Positions 48,830 to 56,961 of a stretch of 64,000 nt of DNA are shown here, one piece after another. A program made the position numbers and the translations under genes. Source of the DNA: UBA4744 sp963707435 (GTDB taxonomy: Bacteria > Actinomycetota > Acidimicrobiia > Spongiisociales > UBA4744). Numbering within the stretch: the first letter of the stretch is position 1; each line of letters begins with the position of its first letter. The notes below the pieces were generated by a model. That model did no database searches and had not been told where the DNA came from. It saw only the letters and a program-made list of their open reading frames with translations. Location: assembly GCA_963707435.1 (NCBI GenBank), contig CAVPPF010000006.1, forward strand, positions 186,001 to 250,000. Direction: 5' to 3'.

Positions 48830-50056
48830 TCAGTCGGGGTCGATCACGATGTCGAGGCAGCCGTATCCCCGGCGGAGGGCGTGTTCGACATCCTCGGGGG
48901 TTGGGCCGCGTGCGAACAGGAAGCCAAGGTACCGGTCGGCTTCGGGCAGCGGCCGGACCCGGCGGCCGGGCGGGATGGTGATGTCGAGCCCGGTGATCCC
49001 GGGAATCTCTCTGGCCTCATCGATGCCGTTGACCGTTCTGAGGACTCCGGCATGGGGGATGGGAAGCATCATCACGCCGGACGCAGGGTCCTCTCTGCGC
49101 GTCTTGCGGAGCGGCCGTCCCAGGGCATGACGCAAGAGGACAACCTCGAGGGGTGTCCCGAGAAGGCCGAAACGGAGGGACCTTCCGCAGAGACCGCCGA
49201 TCGAGCGGGCGGCCGCTTCGAGGAATGTCACTTGATTCCCGTCGACCCGAAGCTCGGCGTGCACCGGACCTTCCCGCAGACCCATCGCTCTGACGGCACG
49301 GGCGGAGACCCGTTCTACCTCTTCGAGCATCTCCGGGTGCAGCCGGGACGGCGTGATGAAGAGGGTTTCTTCGAAGAACGGTCCTTCCAGCGGGTCGGGC
49401 TTGTCAAAGAAAGCCAGGATCTCGAGCTCCCCGCTGCGGAGTACCCCTTCGACGGCCAGCTCGATGCCGGGGACGTAGCCCTCGATGAGAATCGGCTCGT
49501 TGGGGTTGTGGCCGGCGATCGCCAAGATTCTCCTGATCCGTTCCGCCGCGGATCTGGCTTGGGCTGCGTCGTTGGCCCGGATCACCCCGCGGCTGGCCGA
49601 CATGGACAGGGGTTTGAGGACCACGGGATAGCCGATCACTTCCGCCAGCGCGGCAACGTCGTCGGGAGGACCGGCCAGCTCAAAAGCCGGCTGCGGGATC
49701 TCTGCGTTGGCGAGGGCTCGACGCAGCATCACCTTGTTTCGAGTCAGGGCAACGGCGTCCGGCGGGTTGTGACTGAGACCGAGTTGCTCGGCCGCCAGCG
49801 CTGCGATCATGACTCCCTGATCATCAACGGGAACGATGGCATCGAGGGGTTGCCGATCGCCCAATGCCACGATGCGCCGGGCCGATTCCTCGGGTCGGGA
49901 ACAATCGATGAGAAGGAAGTCATCTCCGAGTTGATCGGCGAGCACCATGTTCTCTTCAGATGCGACGATGACGTCGGCATTGAGCGCAGCAGCGGCCTCG
50001 ATGAAGTCCGCCGCCCGGTAGGTGCCGGTTGGAAGTATGAGCAGGGCACGGGCCAT
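48830..50056 (-). CDS. ATP-grasp carboxylate-amine ligase-like protein
   Basis: This 408-residue protein has an N-terminal Rossmann-like domain (LLILPTGTYRAADFIEAAAALNADVIVASE). The ATP-grasp fold follows: VIGYPVVLKPLSMSASRGVIR (Lys plus glycine-rich loop), ILIEGYVPGIELAVEGVL and the Mg-binding FLEAAARSIGGLCGRSL. The C-terminal FLFARGPTPEDVEHALRRG half resembles the biotin-carboxylase/L-amino-acid-ligase C-terminal domain. It probably joins a carboxylic acid to an amine with ATP, but the substrate is unknown. The ATG at 50056 begins the first strand, 6 nt after a CATCAT box; the extension to 50146 is less likely. Confidence 0.85.
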   Translation of the reverse strand: MARALLILPTGTYRAADFIEAAAALNADVIVASEENMVLADQLGDDFLLIDCSRPEESARRIVALGDRQPLDAIVPVDDQGVMIAALAAEQLGLSHNPPDAVALTRNKVMLRRALANAEIPQPAFELAGPPDDVAALAEVIGYPVVLKPLSMSASRGVIRANDAAQARSAAERIRRILAIAGHNPNEPILIEGYVPGIELAVEGVLRSGELEILAFFDKPDPLEGPFFEETLFITPSRLHPEMLEEVERVSARAVRAMGLREGPVHAELRVDGNQVTFLEAAARSIGGLCGRSLRFGLLGTPLEVVLLRHALGRPLRKTRREDPASGVMMLPIPHAGVLRTVNGIDEAREIPGITGLDITIPPGRRVRPLPEADRYLGFLFARGPTPEDVEHALRRGYGCLDIVIDPD

Positions 50057-50208
50057 GCCGCCATGATGGCGCACGGCGCTCGATACTTCGTTCTCAGCGC
50101 ACAACTCTCTCGACGAGGAGGCTTGGCAGCGGTTCGAGCCGATCAATATTCTGCGACTCGCCCCCGATATCCGGCGGTTGGCTAGGATGCCGTCCCTACG
50201 GAGGCTGC

Positions 50209-50823
50209 ATGAGCAACGAGAACATCCTGTCGGTTTCGGATTCGGCTCGCGACAAGATCATCGAGATCCGCGATCAAGAACCCGGAGACGAAACCTATGC
50301 CCTTCTGGTTGAGGTGACCGGAATCCGGGGGAACCAGTTCGCCTATGAGTTGAGTTTTGCACCGCTCGGGGATCGCCCTGCTTCCGACCACCTCGATCGC
50401 CACGGTGATCTGGTGATCGCCGTTCCCGAGAACGACATCGAGAAGCTGAGCGGGTCATCGCTGGATTTGACCGCCCAGGGTCTGGCGATGAACAACCCCA
50501 ACAGCCCCAGCCCGGCCATCGGCGCCGAGCCGGTCGGTGACTTGAGCGGTCCCCTGGCCGACCAGGTGGCACAGGTGCTCGCCAGCCACGTGAATCCGGC
50601 CATCGCCGGCCACGGGGGCGCTGCCGAGCTGGTCGGTGTCGATGGAACCGACGTTTATCTCCGCTTGATGGGCGGTTGCCAGGGTTGTGGGCTGGCTGCG
50701 GTCACGCTCGGCCAGGGCATCGAACGGATCCTCAGGGACGCCATTCCCGAGATCGGACAGGTGATCGATGTAACCGATCATGCCTCCGGGTCGAATCCCT
50801 ACTACGAGGCCGCCAAGAAATAG
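50209..50823 (+). CDS. nfuA: Fe-S biogenesis protein NfuA-like
   Basis: This 204-residue protein has two domains. The N-terminal half (ILSVSDSARDKIIEIRDQEPGDETYALLVEV to ENDIEKLSGSSLDL) resembles an A-type scaffold domain that has lost its cysteines, as in E. coli NfuA. The C-terminal NifU domain carries LRLMGGCQGCGLAAVTLGQGIERIL; its CxxC bridges a [4Fe-4S] cluster in the dimer. It delivers clusters to apoproteins under stress. The start ATG has CGGAGG at 4 bp and a TAGGAT box upstream. It is divergent from the ATP-grasp gene. Confidence 0.92.
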   Translation: MSNENILSVSDSARDKIIEIRDQEPGDETYALLVEVTGIRGNQFAYELSFAPLGDRPASDHLDRHGDLVIAVPENDIEKLSGSSLDLTAQGLAMNNPNSPSPAIGAEPVGDLSGPLADQVAQVLASHVNPAIAGHGGAAELVGVDGTDVYLRLMGGCQGCGLAAVTLGQGIERILRDAIPEIGQVIDVTDHASGSNPYYEAAKK

Positions 50824-50864
50824 ACGCATCTTCGTGAGGTGCCTTCGTGCTCGTCGCCGGGCGT

Positions 50865-51563
50865 CTACCCGCTCAGGAGTTCCGGAACGATACGACCGGC
50901 CGGGCCGGTGAGCTGGATTCCCGGAGCCGACCCGGGTTCGATGTTGACCACGATGATCTGCGCGCCGGCCATGCGAGCTGTGCTGATGAGTCCTGCGGCC
51001 GGGTAGACCTGGGCGCTCGTCCCGATGACGACGAATACGTCCGCCTGAGCCGCCAGTTCGTCTGCACGAAGCCACGCGACCCGGGGCAGGTGCTCGCCGA
51101 ACCAGACAACGTCGGGGCGCATCGGTCGCCCGCAGCGTGGGCACGGTCGGAGGGGGAGCGGATCGGCCATGTCGACGACCTCCCGGTGACCGCATCCGGC
51201 GCTGCACCGGTCGTGCTGGATGGAACCATGCAGGTGGATGATCCCCGTGGCCCCCGCCCGTTCCAGAAGATCGTCGACGTTCTGGGTGATGTGCGCGATG
51301 TCGGGTCGCCCGGCCATGGCCTGATGGGCAGGGTTTGGTTGCGCTGCGGCCATCGACCGCCTGCGCTGGTTGTACCATCCCACGACCAGTTCCGGGTCCT
51401 CGGCGAAACCCTCAGGACTCGCCAGGGCCATCGGGTCGTACTCGGCCCAGAGGCCGGTCTGGGCTTCGCGAAAGGTCGGGATCCCGGACTCTGCGCTGAG
51501 CCCTGCACCCGAGAACGTCACGGGTCGTGAAGCGTTTTGCAGGATTGCCTTTGCAGCTTCCAC
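50865..51563 (-). CDS. cobB: Sir2 family NAD-dependent protein deacylase
   Basis: This 232-residue sirtuin has FSGAGLSAESGIPTFREAQTG, the catalytic-region TQNVDDLLERAG, the base His in IHLHGSIQ, and the zinc Cys pairs CSAGC and CPRCG. MRPDVVWFGEHLP and the NAD-binding GTSAQVYPAAGL follow. It removes acyl groups from lysines. It has no Ala-x-Tyr/Arg pair seen in desuccinylases that I can place, so acyl preference is open. The start is GTG at 51563 with weak ribosome-binding sequence. Its 5' end is about 70 bp from the divergent endonuclease V-like gene. Confidence 0.92.
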   Translation of the reverse strand: MEAAKAILQNASRPVTFSGAGLSAESGIPTFREAQTGLWAEYDPMALASPEGFAEDPELVVGWYNQRRRSMAAAQPNPAHQAMAGRPDIAHITQNVDDLLERAGATGIIHLHGSIQHDRCSAGCGHREVVDMADPLPLRPCPRCGRPMRPDVVWFGEHLPRVAWLRADELAAQADVFVVIGTSAQVYPAAGLISTARMAGAQIIVVNIEPGSAPGIQLTGPAGRIVPELLSG

Positions 51564-51618
51564 CAGGTTCCCATTCGGACGAAGTCAAACGGAGTGTATT
51601 CCCCCGGGCGGTTCGGCA

Positions 51619-51624
51619 TACGCT
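51619..51624 (+). promoter_or_regulatory. -10 box TACGCT, putative leaderless promoter
   Basis: TACGCT is followed by 7 nt and the ATG at 51632 of the endonuclease V-like gene. Confidence 0.4.
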
Positions 51625-51631
51625 TGCAGTG

Positions 51632-52369
51632 ATGCGATGGCCAACGTCGATTGCCGGGCTTTCCGACACCCAGATGCTGCTGGCCACGCTCCGGCCGGAC
51701 TCCTGGACTGCGGTGACGGAGGATCTGGTCGTCGGCGGCGTTTTCGTCTGCTTCGGCCGGGGCGGGACGGGTCCCGGCGCGGCGGGCGATGCCGGATGGG
51801 CGGGGGCCGCCGTCATGCGGGACGGGCGCATCACCGAACGAGTCTCTGTTTCCGGAACGGCAGGCGGAGGCTATCGGGCCGGATACCTGGCATTGCGAGA
51901 CGGTCCGCTTCTGGAAAAGGCCGTGCTTGCCTTGCAGGAGCTCCCCGGGGTGCTGCTCGTCGATGCCACAGGACGCGATCATCCCCGCCGCGCCGGACTG
52001 GCTCTGCACCTCGGGGCGGTGCTCGGAATTCCGACCGTCGGTGTCACCCATCGGCCCCTGCTGGCGGCCGGGGAGTGGCCCCGGTCCGCCGCTCGTGGTG
52101 CAACCAGCCGGCTCACCCTGGAGAACGAGGTGGTGGGGAAGTGGCTGCGCACACAGACCGGACGCCGGCCCCTGGCCGTTCACGGTGCCTGGCGGACCTC
52201 ACCCGCGGCCGCATGTTCTGTGATCCTCGCGACCGCGTTCGACTATCGAACTCCAGAACCCTTGCGAGAGGCGCGCCGTCTGGCCAGGACGGCTCGCAGC
52301 AACACCGGTGGCGACCGGGATGGGCCCCGGACGGTCACGTCCGGCGGGCCGGGCAGCAGCGAGTCTTAG
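51632..52369 (+). CDS. Endonuclease V-like protein with altered active site
   Basis: This 245-residue protein shows the endonuclease V core: GVLLVDATGRDHPRRAGLALHLGAVLGIPTVGVTHRPLL parallels the VDGHGxxHPRRxGxAxHxGxxxxxPTIGVAKxxL motif. The Asp equivalent to E. coli D110 is kept (near 111). However, the AGADVGF-like segment with D35 reads VVGGVFVCFG, the E89 position reads ALRDGP, and the K139 position reads VTHR. Deoxyinosine cleavage may therefore be weak or lost. The start is the ATG at 51632, after a TACGCT box; a longer frame to 51527 overlaps the sirtuin start. It may be an inactive relative or bind DNA only. Confidence 0.78.
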   Translation: MRWPTSIAGLSDTQMLLATLRPDSWTAVTEDLVVGGVFVCFGRGGTGPGAAGDAGWAGAAVMRDGRITERVSVSGTAGGGYRAGYLALRDGPLLEKAVLALQELPGVLLVDATGRDHPRRAGLALHLGAVLGIPTVGVTHRPLLAAGEWPRSAARGATSRLTLENEVVGKWLRTQTGRRPLAVHGAWRTSPAAACSVILATAFDYRTPEPLREARRLARTARSNTGGDRDGPRTVTSGGPGSSES

Positions 52370-52461
52370 GGCAGAGCGGCTAGGGACTATTGGCCGTGGT
52401 CTTCGCCCCGGATTCGTTCTACCGTAAACGATGAGGATGTTTCGGGTTCGGAAGGTGGTGG

Positions 52462-52475
52462 CGGGCTCTTGCCCG
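52462..52475 (+). other. Small hairpin just before a ribosome-binding site
   Basis: CGGGC-tctt-GCCCG forms a 5-bp stem directly upstream of the GGGGGAGG site of the next gene. It might modulate translation; evidence is positional only. Confidence 0.3.
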
Positions 52476-52492
52476 AGGGGGAGGTTTCTGGA

Positions 52493-52969
52493 GTGCGATT
52501 GATGTTCATTTACTACTTCGTACATGTGAATCGTCCTTACCGTGAAGTGGAATCTTCGCTGGTCAACCAGCTGCACAGCCTTGGTCCTTTTGCCGATGCT
52601 GCCTACCGGGAAGGTGAGGAGCTCCGGGACAAAGTAAGTGTGCGGCTCGACAACCCGTCGGTGGCAAAGACCGTCCAGCTTCTGTCCGGGATCCCGATTC
52701 GCGGAGACCAGCAGACGACTATTCCGTTTGCCTGGGAGGCGACCGGAACGCCGGGTCTGTTTCCCAAACTCGACGCAGACCTCGTCGTTTCAGCGGTTGG
52801 TCCCGATCTGAGTCAGATCGCCATGCGCGGCACGTACGCTCCTCCGCTGGGGCCGCTCGGCCGTGCTCTGGATCGGGCCGTCCTGCACCGGGTGGCCGAG
52901 GCCAGCGTGAAGAGTTTCGTCGACCGGGTGGCTCACATGGTCGGTGGCGACGGAGTGGCAGCCGCCTGA
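52493..52969 (+). CDS. Uncharacterised SRPBCC-like protein, paralogue A of a convergent pair
   Basis: This 158-residue protein starts (V)RLMFIYYFVHVNRPYREVESSLVNQL. It has QTTIPFAWEATGTPGLFPKLDADLVVSAVGPDLSQI and ends in ALDRAVLHRVAEASVKSFVDRVAHMV. The strand-rich middle and long C-terminal helix suggest a START/SRPBCC-like fold, but I cannot name the family. The gene at 52986 on the other strand matches it along its whole length (YYF, ADAAYR(E/D)GEELR, QTTIP, LFP, VGPD, LHR(V/I)AE(A/S)SVK(S/G)FVDR). GTG at 52493 has GGGGGAGG 8 bp upstream; an ATG at 52502 is the alternative. Confidence 0.75.
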   Translation: MRLMFIYYFVHVNRPYREVESSLVNQLHSLGPFADAAYREGEELRDKVSVRLDNPSVAKTVQLLSGIPIRGDQQTTIPFAWEATGTPGLFPKLDADLVVSAVGPDLSQIAMRGTYAPPLGPLGRALDRAVLHRVAEASVKSFVDRVAHMVGGDGVAAA

Positions 52970-52985
52970 CAGGGACCCCGTCCGG

Positions 52986-53444
52986 CTAACCCCGGCCGGT
53001 GGCAACGGCCTCGGCGATGCGATCAACGAACCCCTTGACGCTCGACTCAGCGATTCGATGGAGGAGTGCGGTGTCGATCGCCAGTCCCACCGGTCCGCCC
53101 GGAGCTTCGTACGAACCGCTGAATCCGATTTGAGCCATGTCGGGCCCAACCCGGGCGACCGTGAGATCCGCGTTCATCTCCGGGAATAGGTTGCGCGCCC
53201 CGGTGGCTCTCCAGGACAGGGGGATTGTGGTCTGATGGGGCGTCCGGACCGGACGACCTACATCCAGTGTGACGGTCTTGGCGATGACCCCTCGCTTGCC
53301 GCCGAAGCCGACGCGGGCTCTCAGTTCCTCGCCGTCGCGATATGCGGCATCGGCCCAACCGGTGAGGTCGCGCAGCAGCCGGCATATGCGGTCTTCGACC
53401 TTCTCGAACGGCAGGCGAAGTTGCGCGAAGTAGTAGACGAACAC
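52986..53444 (-). CDS. Uncharacterised SRPBCC-like protein, paralogue B of a convergent pair
   Basis: This 152-residue protein is convergent with its paralogue, leaving 16 bp between stop codons. Shared features are MF(I/V)YYF at the start, ADAAYRDGEELRARV, KTVTLDVGRPVRTPHQTTIPLSWRATGARNLFPEMNADL, VGPDMAQIGFSGSYEAPGGPVG and LLHRIAESSVKGFVDRI. Divergence is spread over the whole length, so the duplication is old. The start is GTG (53444). No enzyme residues are evident. The pair lies between the endonuclease V-like gene and a peptidoglycan amidase. Confidence 0.74.
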   Translation of the reverse strand: MFVYYFAQLRLPFEKVEDRICRLLRDLTGWADAAYRDGEELRARVGFGGKRGVIAKTVTLDVGRPVRTPHQTTIPLSWRATGARNLFPEMNADLTVARVGPDMAQIGFSGSYEAPGGPVGLAIDTALLHRIAESSVKGFVDRIAEAVATGRG

Positions 53445-53545
53445 AATCCTCGCAATCCCGTAGGGCTCAGCAATGAGTTTGGTGAGGCGGCCTCCTTCCC
53501 GTCAGGGGCAAAAGTCCCAAAGCCCCGGCCATTGGAGCCGAATCG

Positions 53546-54586
53546 ATGAGGTCAACGATTCCGGTGCTACCGTCCCGTTTCGTGAGCGACGGACGACCCA
53601 GTCGGCGACGTTTTCTGGCGATGCTCGGTGTGCTGATCGGCGGCGGGGCGGCTGGAGGATGGGCCTGGCTGCGCCCCGAACAGATCGTAGGTTCCGCGGA
53701 AGTTACGGCCGGCGGAGCGGGAATTCCCGCAACCTCGAGCACGTCCAGCTCCGGATCCACGGCTACCACCGCAGGCACAACGACGGAAGCCACGACCACG
53801 ACTGCCGCCTCGACAACGACGAGCGAGATCGGCACGACAACGATTCCTGCGTCGACCACGACGGAGGCTCCAACGACCACCGCCGCACCACCGGCACCGA
53901 TGACCACATCGGCACCGATGACGACATCGGCACCGATGACGACATCGGCGACGACGACACCGGCAACCACCAGCACCGTGGTTCCGCCTGCCGCCGGCGG
54001 GAGGCTCGAGATCATCTGCAGGGAAGCCTGGGGTGCTGCGCCCATCCAGAGCCCGCTCATCGATCATCAGATCGAGCGGCTGACGGTGCACCACACCGCG
54101 GTGGTGATGAACAGCAACACGAAAGCACCGGGCCGGATCCGTTCGTACCAGAGCTATCACCAGGAGAGCGGGTGGCCGGACGTCGCATATCACTACGTGA
54201 TCGACGCGAACGGCCACATCTACGAGGGGAGGCCGGTGACGGCCCGCGGAGACACGTTCACCGAGTACGACCCGACCGGTCACTTCCTCGTCTGCTGCGA
54301 CGGTCACTTCGATCAGCAGAGCATTCCGGCCGCACAATTGGATTCCCTGGCCGACGTGCTGGCCTGGGCTTCGGTGAGCTTTGGAGTCCATCCGTCAACC
54401 ATCGCCGGGCACCGGGAGTATGCAGCCACGACCTGTCCCGGATCCGGACTTGCGAAACTGGTGGCGGATGAGACGGTTCAGTCTTTAGTTGAGCAGCGAA
54501 TCGCCGGAGGAGTGAGCACGTTGAGCCTGCTGTGCGGCCAGGCCGGCTTCGACCGCGTAGCTGCCATCGAAGCCGGCCGCCTGTAG
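53546..54586 (+). CDS. Tat-exported peptidoglycan amidase (PGRP / amidase_2)
   Basis: This 346-residue protein has a twin-arginine signal (PSRRRFLAMLGVLIGGGAAGG). A Thr/Ser-rich linker of about 110 residues follows, including three 6-residue APMTTS repeats. The C-terminal N-acetylmuramoyl-L-alanine amidase/PGRP domain has REAWGAAPIQSPL, LTVHHTAVVMN (zinc His), WPDVAYHYVIDANGHIYEGRP, and the second zinc site IAGHREYAATTCPGSGL (His, Cys). It would cut the lactyl-amide bond in peptidoglycan. It is convergent with lpqB-like, 3 bp apart, beside the mtrAB genes whose homologues control cell-wall hydrolases. Confidence 0.9.
   Translation: MRSTIPVLPSRFVSDGRPSRRRFLAMLGVLIGGGAAGGWAWLRPEQIVGSAEVTAGGAGIPATSSTSSSGSTATTAGTTTEATTTTAASTTTSEIGTTTIPASTTTEAPTTTAAPPAPMTTSAPMTTSAPMTTSATTTPATTSTVVPPAAGGRLEIICREAWGAAPIQSPLIDHQIERLTVHHTAVVMNSNTKAPGRIRSYQSYHQESGWPDVAYHYVIDANGHIYEGRPVTARGDTFTEYDPTGHFLVCCDGHFDQQSIPAAQLDSLADVLAWASVSFGVHPSTIAGHREYAATTCPGSGLAKLVADETVQSLVEQRIAGGVSTLSLLCGQAGFDRVAAIEAGRL
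53893..53946 (+). repeat. Three 18-bp tandem repeats in the amidase linker
   Basis: GGCACCGATGACCACATC is repeated at 53893, 53911 and 53929, the second and third with a C to G change. Each unit encodes APMTTS. The repeat lengthens a flexible linker and may vary in number between strains. Confidence 0.85.
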
Positions 54587-54589
54587 CAA

Positions 54590-55495
54590 TCACGAGGAAG
54601 GTGTCAACCACACCGGGTGTTCCCGGACGTTGATCCGGCTCCCGTCCTTCGCCGAGTTCTCCCAAACGATGAGCGAACCCCATTGCGGCTCGCCGACCTC
54701 GTAGGGGATCGTCGTGTCGAAAGTACCCCATCCGGTGCCGTTGTCCGTCATGACCTGAGTGTCGATGAGAATCAAACCGTCGTGGTCCGCAATCACCGCC
54801 CGGAAGACCGCCTCGAATACTGCAGCCGAGCCGCTGATACGGGCCGGATTGCCGGGCGTGCCTCCGTAGGCCGGTTCGTCGACCAGGATGCCGGGGACCA
54901 GATCCAGATAGTCGTCCCGGGTGAGGGGAGCCTCGATGAGGAGCCCTTCGCTCGAGAATACGGTGACCGGTTCACCATCGAGTTCGAAGACGACCGACTC
55001 GATTTCGGGGAACTGAGTTGTGGTGTAGACCACCTGAGCCAGGCGTGCGGACATCGAGAACGTACCCCCGCCGGTCTCGAACTCGCTGGACAGATCGACG
55101 GTGGCGATCCCGTCGGTGACGGTTACGCCGAGCAGCACGGTGTTGTCGGGAATGGCCGTCGAGATGGCAGGCACAGAACCGGCCTCGCTTTCGGTCGGGC
55201 CGTTCAAGAGCTCACCCAGGGCAGCGAGTACGGGATCACCTGCCTCCGGGACGTTGCGCGCCACCGGCACCAGGAAGGGTCCTGGCCGGAAGTTGGTGCT
55301 GGTGTCGTCCAGAAGGAAATAGGCGGCGACCGTGACCTGTTCGGAAGCGCCGGTTGTCGTTGTGGTGGATGAGGTGCTGGTGGTGGCCGACGACGAACTG
55401 GTTGTCGAACCCTCACCGTTGTCTGCGGCACTCGGCCCGCACGCGACTGCCACGAGAGCCAGTGCCAGGAGGAGGACCATCAAGCGATTGCGCAT
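54590..55495 (-). CDS. lpqB: LpqB-like lipoprotein with GerMN and Gmad2 domains
   Basis: This 301-residue lipoprotein has a signal peptide ending in LVAVACGPSAADN. A Ser/Thr-rich linker precedes a GerMN domain (VTVAAYFLLDDTSTNFRPGPFLVPVARNVP, LGVTVTDGIATVDLSSEFE, LAQVVYTTTQFPEI). A Gmad2-type Ig domain follows (ISGSAAVFEAVFRAVI, ENSAKDGSRINVREHPVWL). It is the third gene after mtrA and mtrB, the position of LpqB in actinobacteria, where LpqB modulates MtrAB signalling. LpqB of Mycobacterium has GerMN plus a different C-terminal part, so orthology is likely but not certain. AAGGAG lies 8 bp before the ATG. Confidence 0.85.
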   Translation of the reverse strand: MRNRLMVLLLALALVAVACGPSAADNGEGSTTSSSSATTSTSSTTTTTGASEQVTVAAYFLLDDTSTNFRPGPFLVPVARNVPEAGDPVLAALGELLNGPTESEAGSVPAISTAIPDNTVLLGVTVTDGIATVDLSSEFETGGGTFSMSARLAQVVYTTTQFPEIESVVFELDGEPVTVFSSEGLLIEAPLTRDDYLDLVPGILVDEPAYGGTPGNPARISGSAAVFEAVFRAVIADHDGLILIDTQVMTDNGTGWGTFDTTIPYEVGEPQWGSLIVWENSAKDGSRINVREHPVWLTPSS

Positions 55496-55569
55496 GTCTG
55501 CGACTCCTTTCTTGTCACCAGCTTGACGGAGCGGGATCACAGGATCATCACCGACGGGTAACGATCGTG

Positions 55570-56961
55570 TTACGCCGGAATCCGGAGTTCGAACGTCAAC
55601 CCTCCACCGGGTCGGAGGGAGGCGCGGAGGGTTCCTCCCATCTGGGTGGCATGTTGGTGGGCGATGGCAAGCCCGAGCCCGGTGCCGCTCCCGCTGCGGG
55701 ACTTATCGCCGACGGCGAACGGTTCAAACAGTCGCCGGAGATCGGCAGGATCAACTCCGGGACCCCGGTCGGCCACAACGATGATGATGGCTCCGGGTTC
55801 CTCTTCCGCCGAGATCTCGACATCCCGACCGGCGGCATGCACGCGAGCATTGTCGAGGAGGTTCCCGACGATCCGCTCGAGCCGGCGCCGGTCTACGTCG
55901 ACCGGCATCGTCCCATTGCCGCCGAGCAAGCGGGCCTTCGGCAATCGATCGGCGACCACCGCGTTCAGGAACTCGCGGAGGTCGATGCGTTCGGGATGGG
56001 TCTCCTGCGGTCCCGCCTCGAGTCGCGAGATCTCGAGTAGGTCGTCGACGAGGCGCCGCATGCGCGCGACGTCGTTGACCAACAACTCGGCGACGCGTCT
56101 GCCGTCACCGGGCATCTTCTCGAGATGGGCCTTGACCAACGCCGCCTCGTTGACCAGACCGGTCAGCGGCGTTCGAAGTTCGTGGGAAACGTCGGCAACG
56201 AACCTCTGTTCCCGGGCCCGGGCGTCTTCGAGGCGGCTGATGGTCTCCTCGAGCGAGCCGGCCATCCTGTTGAATGCACCTGCCCATGCGCCGAATTCGT
56301 CCCCCGAGCTGACGTCGAGACGGACCGTGAGATCGCCTTCGGCCATCTCGAGGGCCGCCTCACTGGCCTGGCGCACCGGTCGAAGGACTTGCCGGGCTGC
56401 CCAGTTACCCGCCAGCGCGCCGAGCAGAATGAGTACGGTTCCCCCGGCCAGGAGGGCCTGGCGGAGGCGTTCGAGGCCGGACTCGATACCGTCGGCCGGA
56501 TAGAAGAAGAAGAAGTCGGGGCCCGCCGGCGGCCGGCGTCCTGCAGTGACCAGGAACGGTCTTCCATCGACCTCTCTCCATTCGTGGGCGATATTGCCTC
56601 GAGCCACGATCGCAACCAGATCGCTCGAGACCAGATCGGGAGTTCCCAGGAACAGGGGTCTGGACAGGAACGGGTCACCGTCGCCGAAATCGACGTAGAC
56701 GTCGATGTCGCCGCGCAGCGCGAGGGCATCGGCCAGCGGACTGGCCGCGTATTCAGCCGCGGTCGGGTCGTCGTCGAGCCACTCGGCAGCCAGCACGGCC
56801 AGGTTGAAGTTAGTTCGCTCGACGGCATCCTCGACCAGCTGTCCACGCAGGGAGTTTCTGACGAAGAGGTACGAGCCGACTCCGAGGATGATGACGGTAC
56901 CGGCGATCAGGATGATGAAGGTAGCCACCAGCCGCGTCCGCACGCTGCGCCGTGTTCTCAC
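55570..56961 (-). CDS. mtrB: MtrB-like sensor histidine kinase
   Basis: This 463-residue kinase has an N-terminal membrane helix (LVATFIILIAGTVIILGVGSYLF), an extracellular sensor region to about residue 170 and a second helix (GGTVLILLGALAGNWAA). A HAMP domain follows (QVLRPVRQASEAALEMAEGDLTVRLDVSSGDEF). The phosphoacceptor is His near 260 in FVADVSHELRTPLTG, the N-box is NLLDNARVHAAG, and ATP-lid motifs DRGPGVDPADL and GSGTGLGLAIAHQ follow. The GTG start overlaps the stop of mtrA as GTGA. The sensor is shorter than in Mycobacterium MtrB. It likely senses envelope or division state. Confidence 0.9.
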   Translation of the reverse strand: MRTRRSVRTRLVATFIILIAGTVIILGVGSYLFVRNSLRGQLVEDAVERTNFNLAVLAAEWLDDDPTAAEYAASPLADALALRGDIDVYVDFGDGDPFLSRPLFLGTPDLVSSDLVAIVARGNIAHEWREVDGRPFLVTAGRRPPAGPDFFFFYPADGIESGLERLRQALLAGGTVLILLGALAGNWAARQVLRPVRQASEAALEMAEGDLTVRLDVSSGDEFGAWAGAFNRMAGSLEETISRLEDARAREQRFVADVSHELRTPLTGLVNEAALVKAHLEKMPGDGRRVAELLVNDVARMRRLVDDLLEISRLEAGPQETHPERIDLREFLNAVVADRLPKARLLGGNGTMPVDVDRRRLERIVGNLLDNARVHAAGRDVEISAEEEPGAIIIVVADRGPGVDPADLRRLFEPFAVGDKSRSGSGTGLGLAIAHQHATQMGGTLRASLRPGGGLTFELRIPA

